Below the pieces are notes generated by a model, which worked only from the letters and a program-made list of their open reading frames with translations, searched no databases and had not been told where the DNA came from. A DNA stretch of 64,000 nt from Clostridia bacterium (GTDB lineage Bacteria > Bacillota > Clostridia > Oscillospirales > Acutalibacteraceae). Position 1 is the first letter of the stretch, and each line of letters opens with the position of its first letter. The stretch lies in NCBI GenBank assembly GCA_017438845.1, contig JAFRUO010000005.1:1-64000 (forward strand), written 5' to 3'. Positions 26,843 through 34,552 of this stretch are shown one piece after another. A program made the position numbers and the translations under genes.

Positions 26843-27337
26843 TTAAATAATAAAATATCCGACAAAACCCGAAACAAGCCCGATTGCCGCACCGACAATG
26901 ACATCGGACGGGTAATGCACTCCGCCGAGAATTCTGACTGTGCAAAGAATTATGCCGATTAAGAAAAACGGCAGGCTCAGCCACGGGTTAATATACAAAA
27001 ACGTCATCGCAATGACAAATACGGAAAAGACGTGACGCGAAGGCATTGACTGTCCCCTTTTGTCCTTTGTAATAATCGGGACAAAACCGAGCTTTTCGTA
27101 AGGTCTGGGTCGGTTGATAAGCCTTCTTGCCGCGCTGACAAGCACGAACATAATTCCCGGTACAAGGACGCACCTTAAAAGCCTTTCCCGTGAAAAGAAA
27201 AGCAACCAAAGGCAAAGCGCAGGATACGCGACATATACCGTCAGGGTCAGTATTAGGTTGACCGCTTTGAGTATTTTTTCCGCATTTCTGTGCGATTTAA
27301 CAAAGCTTGTTATACTCTCAAATTGCTCTTTTGTCAT
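26843..27337 (-). CDS. PAP2-family membrane phosphatase
   Basis: 164 residues with about five membrane helices. The three phosphatase motifs are present: RRLINRPRP (motif 1), PSRH (motif 2) and RILGGVHYPSDV (motif 3), so the active site is complete. Such enzymes dephosphorylate lipid phosphates, including undecaprenyl pyrophosphate or phosphatidic acid derivatives, at the outer face of the membrane. A GAGGT ribosome site precedes the ATG. It is followed closely by the FGGY kinase. Confidence 0.88.
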   Translation of the reverse strand: MTKEQFESITSFVKSHRNAEKILKAVNLILTLTVYVAYPALCLWLLFFSRERLLRCVLVPGIMFVLVSAARRLINRPRPYEKLGFVPIITKDKRGQSMPSRHVFSVFVIAMTFLYINPWLSLPFFLIGIILCTVRILGGVHYPSDVIVGAAIGLVSGFVGYFII

Positions 27338-27401
27338 AACGATACCTCATTAATAAAGTATACATTAATTCACTGTCGGTTTCAATTGTTTTTTGTATTA
27401 T

Positions 27402-27430
27402 TTGACAAATTTTGCTTTTGTTAATATAAT
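27402..27430 (+). promoter_or_regulatory. Consensus promoter of the L,D-transpeptidase gene
   Basis: TTGACA (27402-27407), 17-base spacer, TATAAT (27425-27430). Both hexamers are perfect, so strong vegetative expression is expected. Confidence 0.9.
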
Positions 27431-27463
27431 AGTATCAGTAAGCACAAAAACAGGAGGGAAAGT

Positions 27464-28585
27464 ATGAAGGAATATACAACTCATGACGAGCACAGGGTAA
27501 GAAAGCCCGTCTATGAAAATAAAGCACAGCCCCGCAAAAAAAGCAGGGCGGCCAAGGCTCGTCAGCAGCGGCTGATACTCGCAATATGCGTTTGTCTTGT
27601 ACTGCTTGCAGGTATAATCATTACTGCGGTTGTTTCGAAAAATTCAGCCAAGAAGCAGGAAGCCGAAAAAGCAAGCGCCTCTATCGCCGCACAGCAGGTT
27701 ACAAAAGACGCAAGTGAAACCACACTTGTGTTTGACGATGTCGTTGTATCAAAATTTGACGGTATTATGTATTCAAAGAGCAGCAACCTTAACGTCAGAA
27801 CCGAGCCGAACCTTTACGGTCAGGTACTCGGTCAGCTCGGAGAGAATGAACAGGTTACCGTTGTCGGTAAATGTGACAACGGGTGGATGCAGATTAAATA
27901 TGACGGTCAGACAGCGTACTGTTCGGGCAATTATCTTACCGACGAAAAGCCTGCGGAAACCACCGCCTCCGAAGAAACAAGCACAGAGCTTATGACACTT
28001 GCAGAGGCAACCACACTTGCAGCCGCTTCGGCAGGCAATGTTGACAACAGCAATATTACCGGAACCTCTCCCTACTATCTCAAGGTCAACAGGACTCAGA
28101 ACGTCGTTATTGTTTACCAGAAGGACGCTAACGGCAAGTACAACATCCCCGTAAAGGCGATGGTTTGCTCGGTAGGTCTTAACGGCAAAACAGAGCTCGG
28201 CACCTTCAAAATCGGCGCTCAGCAGGGCAAACCTGCAAGAAGCAGGTGGCGTCAGCTTACAGGCGGCGTATACGGTCAGTATATTTCAAGGTTTAACGGA
28301 AGCATACTTTTCCACTCCGTACCATATTATTCTCAGAGTCCCTCCGACCTTGAATACGCAGAATACAACAAACTCGGACAAGCCGCTTCGGCAGGTTGCG
28401 TAAGACTCTGTGTAAGAGACGCAAAGTGGATTTACGACAACTGTCCCGACGGCACTCCCGTTACGGTATATGACAGCTCCGCCCCGGAGCCGCTTGCAAA
28501 GCCCTCGGCAAAAAAGATTGACGTTAACAGTCCTAACAGAGGCTGGGATCCGACAGACCCCGACCCGTCAAATCCGTGGAAATAA
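27464..28585 (+). CDS. SH3-domain L,D-transpeptidase (YkuD family)
   Basis: 373 residues. A basic cytoplasmic tail is followed by one membrane segment (about 36-58). A bacterial SH3 domain (about 105-165, SNLNVRTEPNLYGQVLG) binds peptidoglycan, and a Thr/Ala/Glu-rich linker leads to the YkuD catalytic domain (about 205-350) with ILFHSVPYY and SAGCVRL (Cys312). The enzyme forms 3-3 cross-links in peptidoglycan or anchors proteins to it, outside the membrane. The C-terminal tail is rich in Pro and Asp. GGAGGG lies upstream of the ATG. Confidence 0.93.
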   Translation: MKEYTTHDEHRVRKPVYENKAQPRKKSRAAKARQQRLILAICVCLVLLAGIIITAVVSKNSAKKQEAEKASASIAAQQVTKDASETTLVFDDVVVSKFDGIMYSKSSNLNVRTEPNLYGQVLGQLGENEQVTVVGKCDNGWMQIKYDGQTAYCSGNYLTDEKPAETTASEETSTELMTLAEATTLAAASAGNVDNSNITGTSPYYLKVNRTQNVVIVYQKDANGKYNIPVKAMVCSVGLNGKTELGTFKIGAQQGKPARSRWRQLTGGVYGQYISRFNGSILFHSVPYYSQSPSDLEYAEYNKLGQAASAGCVRLCVRDAKWIYDNCPDGTPVTVYDSSAPEPLAKPSAKKIDVNSPNRGWDPTDPDPSNPWK

Positions 28586-28596
28586 TAATAACACTT

Positions 28597-28637
28597 AAAA
28601 AGACCGCTGTTTACATTAAGTAAACGGCGGTCTTTTA
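28597..28637. terminator. Bidirectional terminator
   Basis: AAAAGACCGC-GTTTAC pairs with GTAAAC-GCGGTCTTTT around a short loop, between the convergent L,D-transpeptidase and spoVT genes. Confidence 0.9.
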
Positions 28638-28639
28638 AA

Positions 28640-29179
28640 TTACTCCTCAGTCTGCTTGCCGAGAAAGGAAGCCGCAACCTGAGCTAACTTGATGTCGGTC
28701 GGAGTCGGTATGCCGGTGTCATTGTTTTTCATCAGCAGCACTGCTCCCGAAACATCGCCCGAACCGATAATCGGATACATAACCGCAGCCTGCCATTCAC
28801 TGCCCCTGACAGGCTTCAGGCAATCCGTTTCCTTGTTGAAAATATAGCACGCTCTGTCGTCCATCATAGCTTCAAGCTCATCGGAAATCCTCTTGTCAAG
28901 AAGCTCTCGCTTCATACTGCCCGAAGCTGAAACAATATGGTCCCTGTCGCTGATTGCCACAGTCATTGAGGTTGCGCGGTTAAGCACCTCACTGTACTGT
29001 GAAGCAAACGAGGAAAACTCACCTATGGGCGAATACTTCTTAAAAATAACCTCCCCGTCCGCCTGAGTGAATATTTCCAACGGGTCGCCCTCTCTGATTC
29101 GTAAGGTTCTTCTTATTTCTTTGGGAATTACAACTCTTCCCAAATCGTCAATTCTTCTTACTATTCCTGTCGCTTTCAT
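28640..29179 (-). CDS. spoVT: Stage V sporulation regulator SpoVT
   Basis: 179 residues. The N-terminal AbrB-type DNA-binding domain (1-50, RRIDDLGRVVIPKEIRRTL and LEIF) is followed by a GAF domain (about 56-178) ending in ASFLGKQ. SpoVT adjusts sigma-G-dependent forespore genes. Size and domain order match the B. subtilis protein. A sigma-G-like promoter lies upstream. It shows that the organism belongs to a sporulating lineage. Confidence 0.95.
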   Translation of the reverse strand: MKATGIVRRIDDLGRVVIPKEIRRTLRIREGDPLEIFTQADGEVIFKKYSPIGEFSSFASQYSEVLNRATSMTVAISDRDHIVSASGSMKRELLDKRISDELEAMMDDRACYIFNKETDCLKPVRGSEWQAAVMYPIIGSGDVSGAVLLMKNNDTGIPTPTDIKLAQVAASFLGKQTEE

Positions 29180-29210
29180 AAAATCTCCCCTAAAAAATAT
29201 TTTTCCCTAT

Positions 29211-29240
29211 TATTCTGCGCCTGAATCCCGTCGATATTCA
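29211..29240 (-). promoter_or_regulatory. Putative sigma-G promoter of spoVT
   Basis: Minus-strand TGAATA (29235-29240) and CAGAATA (29211-29217) with 17 bases between. The sigma-G -10 consensus is CATACTA/CATAATA, so one or two positions differ. Confidence 0.5.
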
Positions 29241-29274
29241 AAAAAATAAAACAAAGCAGAAACGAAAGAGATAA

Positions 29275-29305
29275 TAAAAAAAGCAGGAAGAATCCTGCCT
29301 TTTTA
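29275..29305 (-). terminator. Terminator at the end of the type VII locus
   Basis: A GGCAGGA/TCCTGC stem followed by seven T on the minus strand. It lies about 175 bases past the last gene of the locus. The rest of the 29180-29480 gap holds the spoVT promoter and A/T-rich sequence with no gene. Confidence 0.8.
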
Positions 29306-29480
29306 CTGTTTGATTTTGTTTAAAATGAGTAAGCAACCACATATTCAGCTTCTTAACTCCGTCATTGAAGTCAGCTGATAACAAAAGCAAATGCGGTCAA
29401 ATGCCGTTATTTAGGGATAAAAGGAAATACACACTAAGAATTGCTGCAAGGAATATTGTAAGCAAAAGTAGTAATGCTGT

Positions 29481-29831
29481 CTATTTCATTTCGTATGTAT
29501 TAATTTCATCGTTTCGATTGTTGTCAGCATGCTCACTCTCTTTCACCGTAAGGCCTTCTTCCTCAGGCGAATCCTCTATTTCCTCATATCTCTCATTTAA
29601 TACAAGTTCAGACAGAACTGTTGTATCTTCGTTAAGAATTGCTGTGTCTGCGTCTTCGTTTTCGCCATCAGACAGCACCGTTGTTTTCTCTCCGAAATAC
29701 TCTGTATCATCCGGTACAAGACCGTCAAGCAAAACCGTGTCCGTCGCCTCTGCTTCGTAAACGGCTCCGCAATTAGTACAGAACACCGCTTCGTCCGGCA
29801 AAGCGTGACCGCATTTCTTACAGCTTTTCAT
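29481..29831 (-). CDS. Small zinc-ribbon protein with T-x-[VI]-L motifs
   Basis: 116 residues. An N-terminal zinc ribbon (CKKC at 4-7 and CTNC at 18-21) is followed by an acidic, unstructured tail holding DTVLLDG, KTTVLSDG, DTAILNE and DTTVLSE (about 31-76). Similar Thr-rich motifs occur in three other proteins of the locus and resemble targets that FHA domains bind after phosphorylation. It starts directly after the stop of the kinase fusion gene, so the two are co-translated and this is a likely kinase substrate. No enzymatic domain is present. Confidence 0.75.
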   Translation of the reverse strand: MKSCKKCGHALPDEAVFCTNCGAVYEAEATDTVLLDGLVPDDTEYFGEKTTVLSDGENEDADTAILNEDTTVLSELVLNERYEEIEDSPEEEGLTVKESEHADNNRNDEINTYEMK

Positions 29832-32612
29832 TTATATCTCCTCCAAATCCCTTAAAATATGCAACACCTTTTGATAGCGTTCCTCGCGTTCAACCCTGGT
29901 ACATTTTTCAATTATTTTAATTAATTGCGGTGAAATATCGCTTCGGAAGTCGGAAATAGGCTTAATCTCAAACGGATTCGCGGAAGGATTAATGCCGGTC
30001 ACAATATGATACATAGTCATACCCAGACCGTAAATGTCCGTTCTTTCGTCGGAAGCGCCCTTTCCTCCGTATTGCTCAGGTGCGGCATAGCCTTTAGTGC
30101 CGAGGTTTACGGTATCCTGCGTGCAGGTAGGATCAAAGGTTTTCATTGTACCGAAATCAATCAGCTTAAGCACGCCGTTGGGCTGAGCGATAATATTTGC
30201 CGGCTTTAAATCTCTGAATATTCTCGGCGGGTTGAGCGTATGAAGATAATACAGCACTCTGCAAAGCTGCATAAACCAGTTAATTACAGTTCTTTCGTCA
30301 ACGGGCTCCTGAGTGGCGCTCATCATCTCGTTCAGATTCTTACCCTCTATAAATTCCAGAACAATGCACAGCATTTTGTCATCGTCAAAAATATCGTAAA
30401 GCTGAGGAATTGAGATGTGTGCAAGGTGCTTGAGCTTGTTAGCCTCGTCAAGTGATTCCTGTGCAGCCATCTTGTTGGCATACGTGTTCTTGTTTATCAT
30501 CTTAACCGCGCACACTCTGTCAAGCTTGATGTCCTGGGCCAGAAATACTCTTGACGAAGCGCCGCGACCGACCTGTCTGATAATCTTGTATCTATCGTCA
30601 ATAATCTCCGGCACCGGCTCATCAGCAGGCTTTGATTTTTCCATTTGAGCGTGCTTTGTAGGCGTGCCGCATTTTAAGCAGAATTTAAATTCTGGCTGAA
30701 GTATTGCGCCGCATTTCGAACACTTGATAAGCGAAGAATTCTTTTCTTCACTGTTCTGTTGTTCTTCTGTTTCTTCCTGTGTATTCTCCGTTTCAGCAAT
30801 CTGACCGATTGCTTCGTCTTCGGCTTTATCGGCAGTTTGCTCTTCGTTTTCTTTTTCCTGTGTATACTCTTTGGTATCGGCACTGTTTTCCGGTGCTTTT
30901 TCAGGCTCGGACGGGGTGTCCGCAAGCTCAGTCGCAGCCTCGGGGTCTTCTGTCTGACGGCTGAAAAACTCTTCTGCAATCATTTCACTGTCACCCATCA
31001 GGCAAAGGCAAACGGACCTTGCAAGCATCATCATTCCATCCGCGTCGGGATGAGAACCGTCAACACTGCTGTAGGGCATTGAGTTTGAATAAACATCTAT
31101 GAGCCTTCTTGAATTATCTTTAGCGGCAGTTCTGATTACGTTGTTAAAAGCATCAATATGTACTCCGTTTTTTACAAACGGGAACTGAAAGCTCATATTC
31201 GACGGCATAAATGAGTAATCAAGCGTCATACACCAGATTTCCGCCTGCGGATATTCCTTTTCAAGTGCAAGAAGCATATTGAAATATGAGAAGTCAAAAT
31301 ATGACGTAATCGGTATTTTACTTTGAGCAACAGCTTTTAACGGCACTCCGTAAGCCCAGTCATTAAAGCCGAGATTTACTATTATTACGTCCGGCGTTCT
31401 GCCATCCTTTGCGAGGGATGTGATTCTCTCGCGGCTGATGCCTGCAGGAAATGAGCCGTCCTGTGAGCTTACTCTGCTGCCTGAAAAAGAGCTGTTGACA
31501 AGCAGCTTTGCTCCCACATAATCTATAACCTTTCCCCACCAGATATCGCTTGACTCACATACATTTGTGGCATTGCTGTTTGAAGCTGTGTAGAAGGGCT
31601 TGTATCCATCGGGTATTGTACCTTCAAGAGCGCTTATTGAGTCGCCCAAAACAGAAAAATATTTTCCGTTATACGGGTTGTCCTGTCTCCATTTTTCAAA
31701 GTCATCTCTGCTGATAGACTTACAGATTTTCTGCTCTTTAACAGCCTCTGAAGCTTCTGCGCTGTCGGTTTGCGTATTTTCGGCAGAATTATTGCCGACG
31801 GTATCATCCGCCGAAGCAAGCTCCCGGCAAAAGACAGAAAAATTGCTGTTATCGGATTTTTTTATCGCAAAAACGATACGCTCAAATGCAGAATGAAAGT
31901 TTGTTTCTATTGCCTGCCTGAATGCTTTTGACACAAGCTCGGGCGGATTTTTAAATGCTCCGCATCCAAACGCTCCAAGAACTAAGGCGTTTACATTATG
32001 CAGATTTGCCTGTTGCATAATTGAAGTTATTCTGTTGAACAAAACTCTTGACAGCAGGCTCTCATCAACATTGTTTAATCCGTTAAGATTCGGTGCGGCA
32101 CAGGTAATAACGTCCACCTTAAACCATTCGTTTTCCGGCATAATGACAGGTACAGTATCATCCGTTTTGAATACGGTGACATCTTTGGAATAGATTACCT
32201 TATCGCTGTAAAAAGGATCACCGGCAATGCGATGAGGCATATAGTAATCCTTCATCAGCCGTGCCTGCTTCAGACACGGAAACAAATTACTGCTTCTGCA
32301 AAGGCACTCCTCCTGAGCCATAGCACCTACGGTAACTCCGCCGCCGGGATTTACAGCTGATGCAAAGTTAAGCACAGCGACCTTAAATCCATCTTTTACA
32401 AGTGCCTCGGCTGTGTGAAACGAGGTGTCCTCAACGACTTCAACACTTGCTGTATACTGTCCCGTGACATGAAGAGCTTCCTGCGATGACAACGGCATTT
32501 TTAGCTCCGTACTCTCTACGGCCTTGCTTGTCGCCGCCGCCAGAATCGGATGACGTTTGGTTAATTCAATTGTATCCTGAAAGCAACGTACAAGTTCCTC
32601 TTTAATGCTCAT
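29832..32612 (-). CDS. PARG-like / SGNH hydrolase / zinc-ribbon / Ser-Thr kinase fusion
   Basis: 926 residues, no membrane segment. Residues 1-265 match the TIGR02452-type bacterial poly(ADP-ribose) glycohydrolase, including the signature GGG-x7-QEE (90-102). Residues about 315-540 are an SGNH/GDSL hydrolase with GDSIS (323-327), GFNDWA (415-420) and DGSHPD (518-523), so all blocks of the triad are visible. An acidic linker and a zinc ribbon (CSKC 631-634, CLKC 645-648) lead to a kinase at 674-926 with glycine loop VGRGASSRVF, Lys704, FRDLKPAN (799-806) and DFG (819-821). Every catalytic motif is intact. This would remove ADP-ribose or acyl groups and phosphorylate proteins in the cytoplasm. 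The combination is not one I recognise. Confidence 0.9.
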   Translation of the reverse strand: MSIKEELVRCFQDTIELTKRHPILAAATSKAVESTELKMPLSSQEALHVTGQYTASVEVVEDTSFHTAEALVKDGFKVAVLNFASAVNPGGGVTVGAMAQEECLCRSSNLFPCLKQARLMKDYYMPHRIAGDPFYSDKVIYSKDVTVFKTDDTVPVIMPENEWFKVDVITCAAPNLNGLNNVDESLLSRVLFNRITSIMQQANLHNVNALVLGAFGCGAFKNPPELVSKAFRQAIETNFHSAFERIVFAIKKSDNSNFSVFCRELASADDTVGNNSAENTQTDSAEASEAVKEQKICKSISRDDFEKWRQDNPYNGKYFSVLGDSISALEGTIPDGYKPFYTASNSNATNVCESSDIWWGKVIDYVGAKLLVNSSFSGSRVSSQDGSFPAGISRERITSLAKDGRTPDVIIVNLGFNDWAYGVPLKAVAQSKIPITSYFDFSYFNMLLALEKEYPQAEIWCMTLDYSFMPSNMSFQFPFVKNGVHIDAFNNVIRTAAKDNSRRLIDVYSNSMPYSSVDGSHPDADGMMMLARSVCLCLMGDSEMIAEEFFSRQTEDPEAATELADTPSEPEKAPENSADTKEYTQEKENEEQTADKAEDEAIGQIAETENTQEETEEQQNSEEKNSSLIKCSKCGAILQPEFKFCLKCGTPTKHAQMEKSKPADEPVPEIIDDRYKIIRQVGRGASSRVFLAQDIKLDRVCAVKMINKNTYANKMAAQESLDEANKLKHLAHISIPQLYDIFDDDKMLCIVLEFIEGKNLNEMMSATQEPVDERTVINWFMQLCRVLYYLHTLNPPRIFRDLKPANIIAQPNGVLKLIDFGTMKTFDPTCTQDTVNLGTKGYAAPEQYGGKGASDERTDIYGLGMTMYHIVTGINPSANPFEIKPISDFRSDISPQLIKIIEKCTRVEREERYQKVLHILRDLEEI

Positions 32613-32699
32613 AGTTTACCCTGCTTATCTGTTCTTTAATTGTTTTTTCTGACTACCTGCCGTTAAGACATCGGTTTCTGTTATCTATAATAGTTAAAC

Positions 32700-32730
32700 A
32701 ATCCCGATAACAACGTGCATTATCGGGATT
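32700..32730 (-). terminator. Hairpin between the FHA gene and the kinase fusion
   Basis: A perfect 11-bp AATCCCGATAA/TTATCGGGATT stem with a nine-base loop, three bases after the FHA stop. The T-run is weak, so it may only partly stop transcription before the downstream kinase-zinc-ribbon pair. Confidence 0.7.
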
Positions 32731-32733
32731 TGA

Positions 32734-33126
32734 CTATTCTACGGAACACACAAACGGCAAATTTGCAAGCTTAATTTCGTCACCGTTTTTTATCGGTATC
32801 CTCTGCTGAGGTATTGCCTGCACTCCGTTGACGTACGATTTGTTGGTCGAATTATTATCTACAAAAAACGCCGCTCCGTTTTCAAGAAGAATATAGGCAT
32901 GCTCTCTGCCGACATATTTGTTATCGGTTACGATATAATTACAAACATCAGTCTTTGAGCCAATTAAATACCGTGCTGTGTTAACTGCTATTTTCTCACC
33001 GGTATCCCTACGTATCAGATATAAGTTTTTCTTTTGCTCCGATGCATAAAGATCCTTTACCGGTTGATTGTTCGCCCTTGCCGCATGCAGAGCGGAAAAG
33101 GGATCATAAAATCTGTTATTACTCAA
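32734..33126 (-). CDS. Short FHA-domain protein
   Basis: 130 residues. Residues about 35-130 form an FHA domain: LIGSKTD, VGREHAYI and NSTNKSYVNG. The usual Gly-Arg at the first motif is Gly-Ser, while the His and the Asn-Gly are kept. Phosphothreonine binding may therefore be altered. The N-terminal 35 residues look disordered. It ends the unit that starts at the DUF4176 gene and could connect T7SS proteins to the kinases of the locus. Confidence 0.85.
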   Translation of the reverse strand: MSNNRFYDPFSALHAARANNQPVKDLYASEQKKNLYLIRRDTGEKIAVNTARYLIGSKTDVCNYIVTDNKYVGREHAYILLENGAAFFVDNNSTNKSYVNGVQAIPQQRIPIKNGDEIKLANLPFVCSVE

Positions 33127-33151
33127 TTAAATCACCAATTAATATAAATTA

Positions 33152-33463
33152 TCATCTCGGCAAACGATTCGCACGGTTGATAGCGTTTTCCTGTGCTGTT
33201 TTGTACCTTGAAGCAGCTTCTCTTAGATATTCCGCGTAGCTTTTCATTGACTTATAAAATGCCATATATGTAGACTCTGAACCGTTTACCTCATTCCATT
33301 TAAGTACAAATGCGGTTGCGTCCTCGCCTTTCCAGCTACTGAGCATAGTATTGACTGCCGTATCTGCATTTTTCATTTTTGATTTCATATTGCTGTTATA
33401 CTGGTCAATTGCGTTTGCAGCTGCTTCAAACTTGCTGTGATCAACTCTGATATTGTATCCCAT
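33152..33463 (-). CDS. WXG100-family protein
   Basis: 103 residues forming two helices around the turn SSWKGEDATAF (W-K-G variant of WXG). WXG100 proteins dimerise and carry substrates to type VII secretion systems. A tail YLREAASRYKTAQENA supplies the second helix and may contain the YxxxD/E-like export signal. It lies with another WXG100 gene and a small helical protein, so this group probably serves one substrate. Confidence 0.88.
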   Translation of the reverse strand: MGYNIRVDHSKFEAAANAIDQYNSNMKSKMKNADTAVNTMLSSWKGEDATAFVLKWNEVNGSESTYMAFYKSMKSYAEYLREAASRYKTAQENAINRANRLPR

Positions 33464-33478
33464 AATAGCTTCTCCTTA

Positions 33479-33841
33479 TTATTTAAACATTTCACTCAGC
33501 TTTGTGTTGGTGTCTTCGGTTGTTTCGTAATCAAGAGCAACAGCATTAGCAAGGAATTTTATGTATTGCTCCATAACCTGATACCTTCCTCCGCCTGTGC
33601 CGACGAAATTTTTCTTGATTGTGTTAAGCTTTGAGTTTGCCTTTGCAGCAGCAGCGCCGTCCCAGGTGCTGTTAAGCTTGTTCATGGCGTTCTGAACCGA
33701 AGAAAAGCTGTTGTCAATGTCCTTATTAATACTGCTGAGGGTGTCCACCGCTGTTCTTACAGCATTAGTGTCGACTTTAACGCTGGCCTCCCGTGTAAAG
33801 GTGCCTATAACATTGGCTGCAGGTAAAAAACTTTTGTCCAT
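33479..33841 (-). CDS. WXG100-family protein
   Basis: 120 residues, slightly longer than the family norm. The helix-turn-helix holds NSTWDGAAAAKANS (W-D-G). The C-terminal part reads YQVMEQYIKFLANAVALDYETTED, which contains a Y-x-x-x-[DE]-type export-like motif. It is 12 bases from the small helical partner gene and 15 bases from the second WXG100 gene. Confidence 0.85.
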   Translation of the reverse strand: MDKSFLPAANVIGTFTREASVKVDTNAVRTAVDTLSSINKDIDNSFSSVQNAMNKLNSTWDGAAAAKANSKLNTIKKNFVGTGGGRYQVMEQYIKFLANAVALDYETTEDTNTKLSEMFK

Positions 33842-33852
33842 TTATACTCTCC

Positions 33853-34101
33853 TCACTTTCCTAATGCTGCTTTTGCGTCAATTGACGCCTGAATCATCTG
33901 ATCAATATGTGAAGCCGGAACCTCGTTAAGCGTACCGAGTGCGCTTTCATATCGCTCTATTACAGAATGAATGCTGTCGGCGCACATATCGTTACCTATA
34001 TTTTTAAAATCAGAACGAACAGCGCGTTCAAGATCGTGAAGCTCTCTTATGATGCTTCTAAGCTCGGTTTTATAGTTTTCAAGCTGATAGCCTCTTCCCA
34101 T
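33853..34101 (-). CDS. Small helical protein, possible T7SS substrate partner (copy 1)
   Basis: 82 residues, nearly all helical, with a single Cys in GNDMCADSI. It is clearly a paralogue of the 80-residue protein at 35674-35916: both share ELRSIIREL, an acidic DF stretch and GND-x-C-A. By position it resembles the small helical partners (Lap/TlaA-type, DUF5082-like) that escort LXG or TslA substrates. No enzyme motif is present. Confidence 0.7.
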   Translation of the reverse strand: MGRGYQLENYKTELRSIIRELHDLERAVRSDFKNIGNDMCADSIHSVIERYESALGTLNEVPASHIDQMIQASIDAKAALGK

Positions 34102-34118
34102 AACAGTCCCTCCTAATA

Positions 34119-34406
34119 TTAATCCTCACCGATTAACTGTTTTCTTATTTCGTCTGCCTTTTGCTTAAACGCAAACTGCTCTTCATCCTGATACCCCACG
34201 GCGTAAACCTTTTCAATCTGTTCTGCGTCAAAAAGGAAAGACTTGTCGGGTCCCATTGCGCCTTCGGGATAAAGCACGGCAGTATAGTCCCATATCTTTT
34301 CCTCTTCGTTATCTATTTGCTTCTGCAAAACGCCGGTAATCATGATTCTTTTTTCACTGTCCTTTAAAAGAACTACTGTGCCTATCGGCAATAAACCTTC
34401 AAACAT
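34119..34406 (-). CDS. DUF4176-like T7SS-associated protein
   Basis: 95 residues. The start LLPIGTVVLLKDSEKRIMITG followed by YTAVLYPEG and DKSFLFDAEQIEKVYAVGY matches DUF4176, a small beta-rich family found beside LXG/WXG100 genes in Bacillota. Its function is unknown; a chaperone or adaptor role for substrates is commonly assumed. It is first in its transcription unit, with its own promoter. Confidence 0.8.
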   Translation of the reverse strand: MFEGLLPIGTVVLLKDSEKRIMITGVLQKQIDNEEEKIWDYTAVLYPEGAMGPDKSFLFDAEQIEKVYAVGYQDEEQFAFKQKADEIRKQLIGED

Positions 34407-34455
34407 AATAAACTCCTTTTGTTATATTTTTAAATTATCAAAAAGTTCTGTTAAA

Positions 34456-34484
34456 ATTATATGTTTTTTTGTCGGTATAATCAA
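34456..34484 (-). promoter_or_regulatory. Internal promoter of the DUF4176 unit
   Basis: Minus-strand TTGATT (34479-34484), 17-base spacer, TATAAT (34456-34461), about 50 bases before the DUF4176 start. It allows the 34406-32734 genes to be made independently of the long upstream operon. The 146-base gap holds nothing else recognisable. Confidence 0.7.
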
Positions 34485-34552
34485 GTGCTTTAACAACAAA
34501 TCAGACATATTCTGTTTCTTTTTCAGAAAGCATAAGCACTGCCTGTATACTG

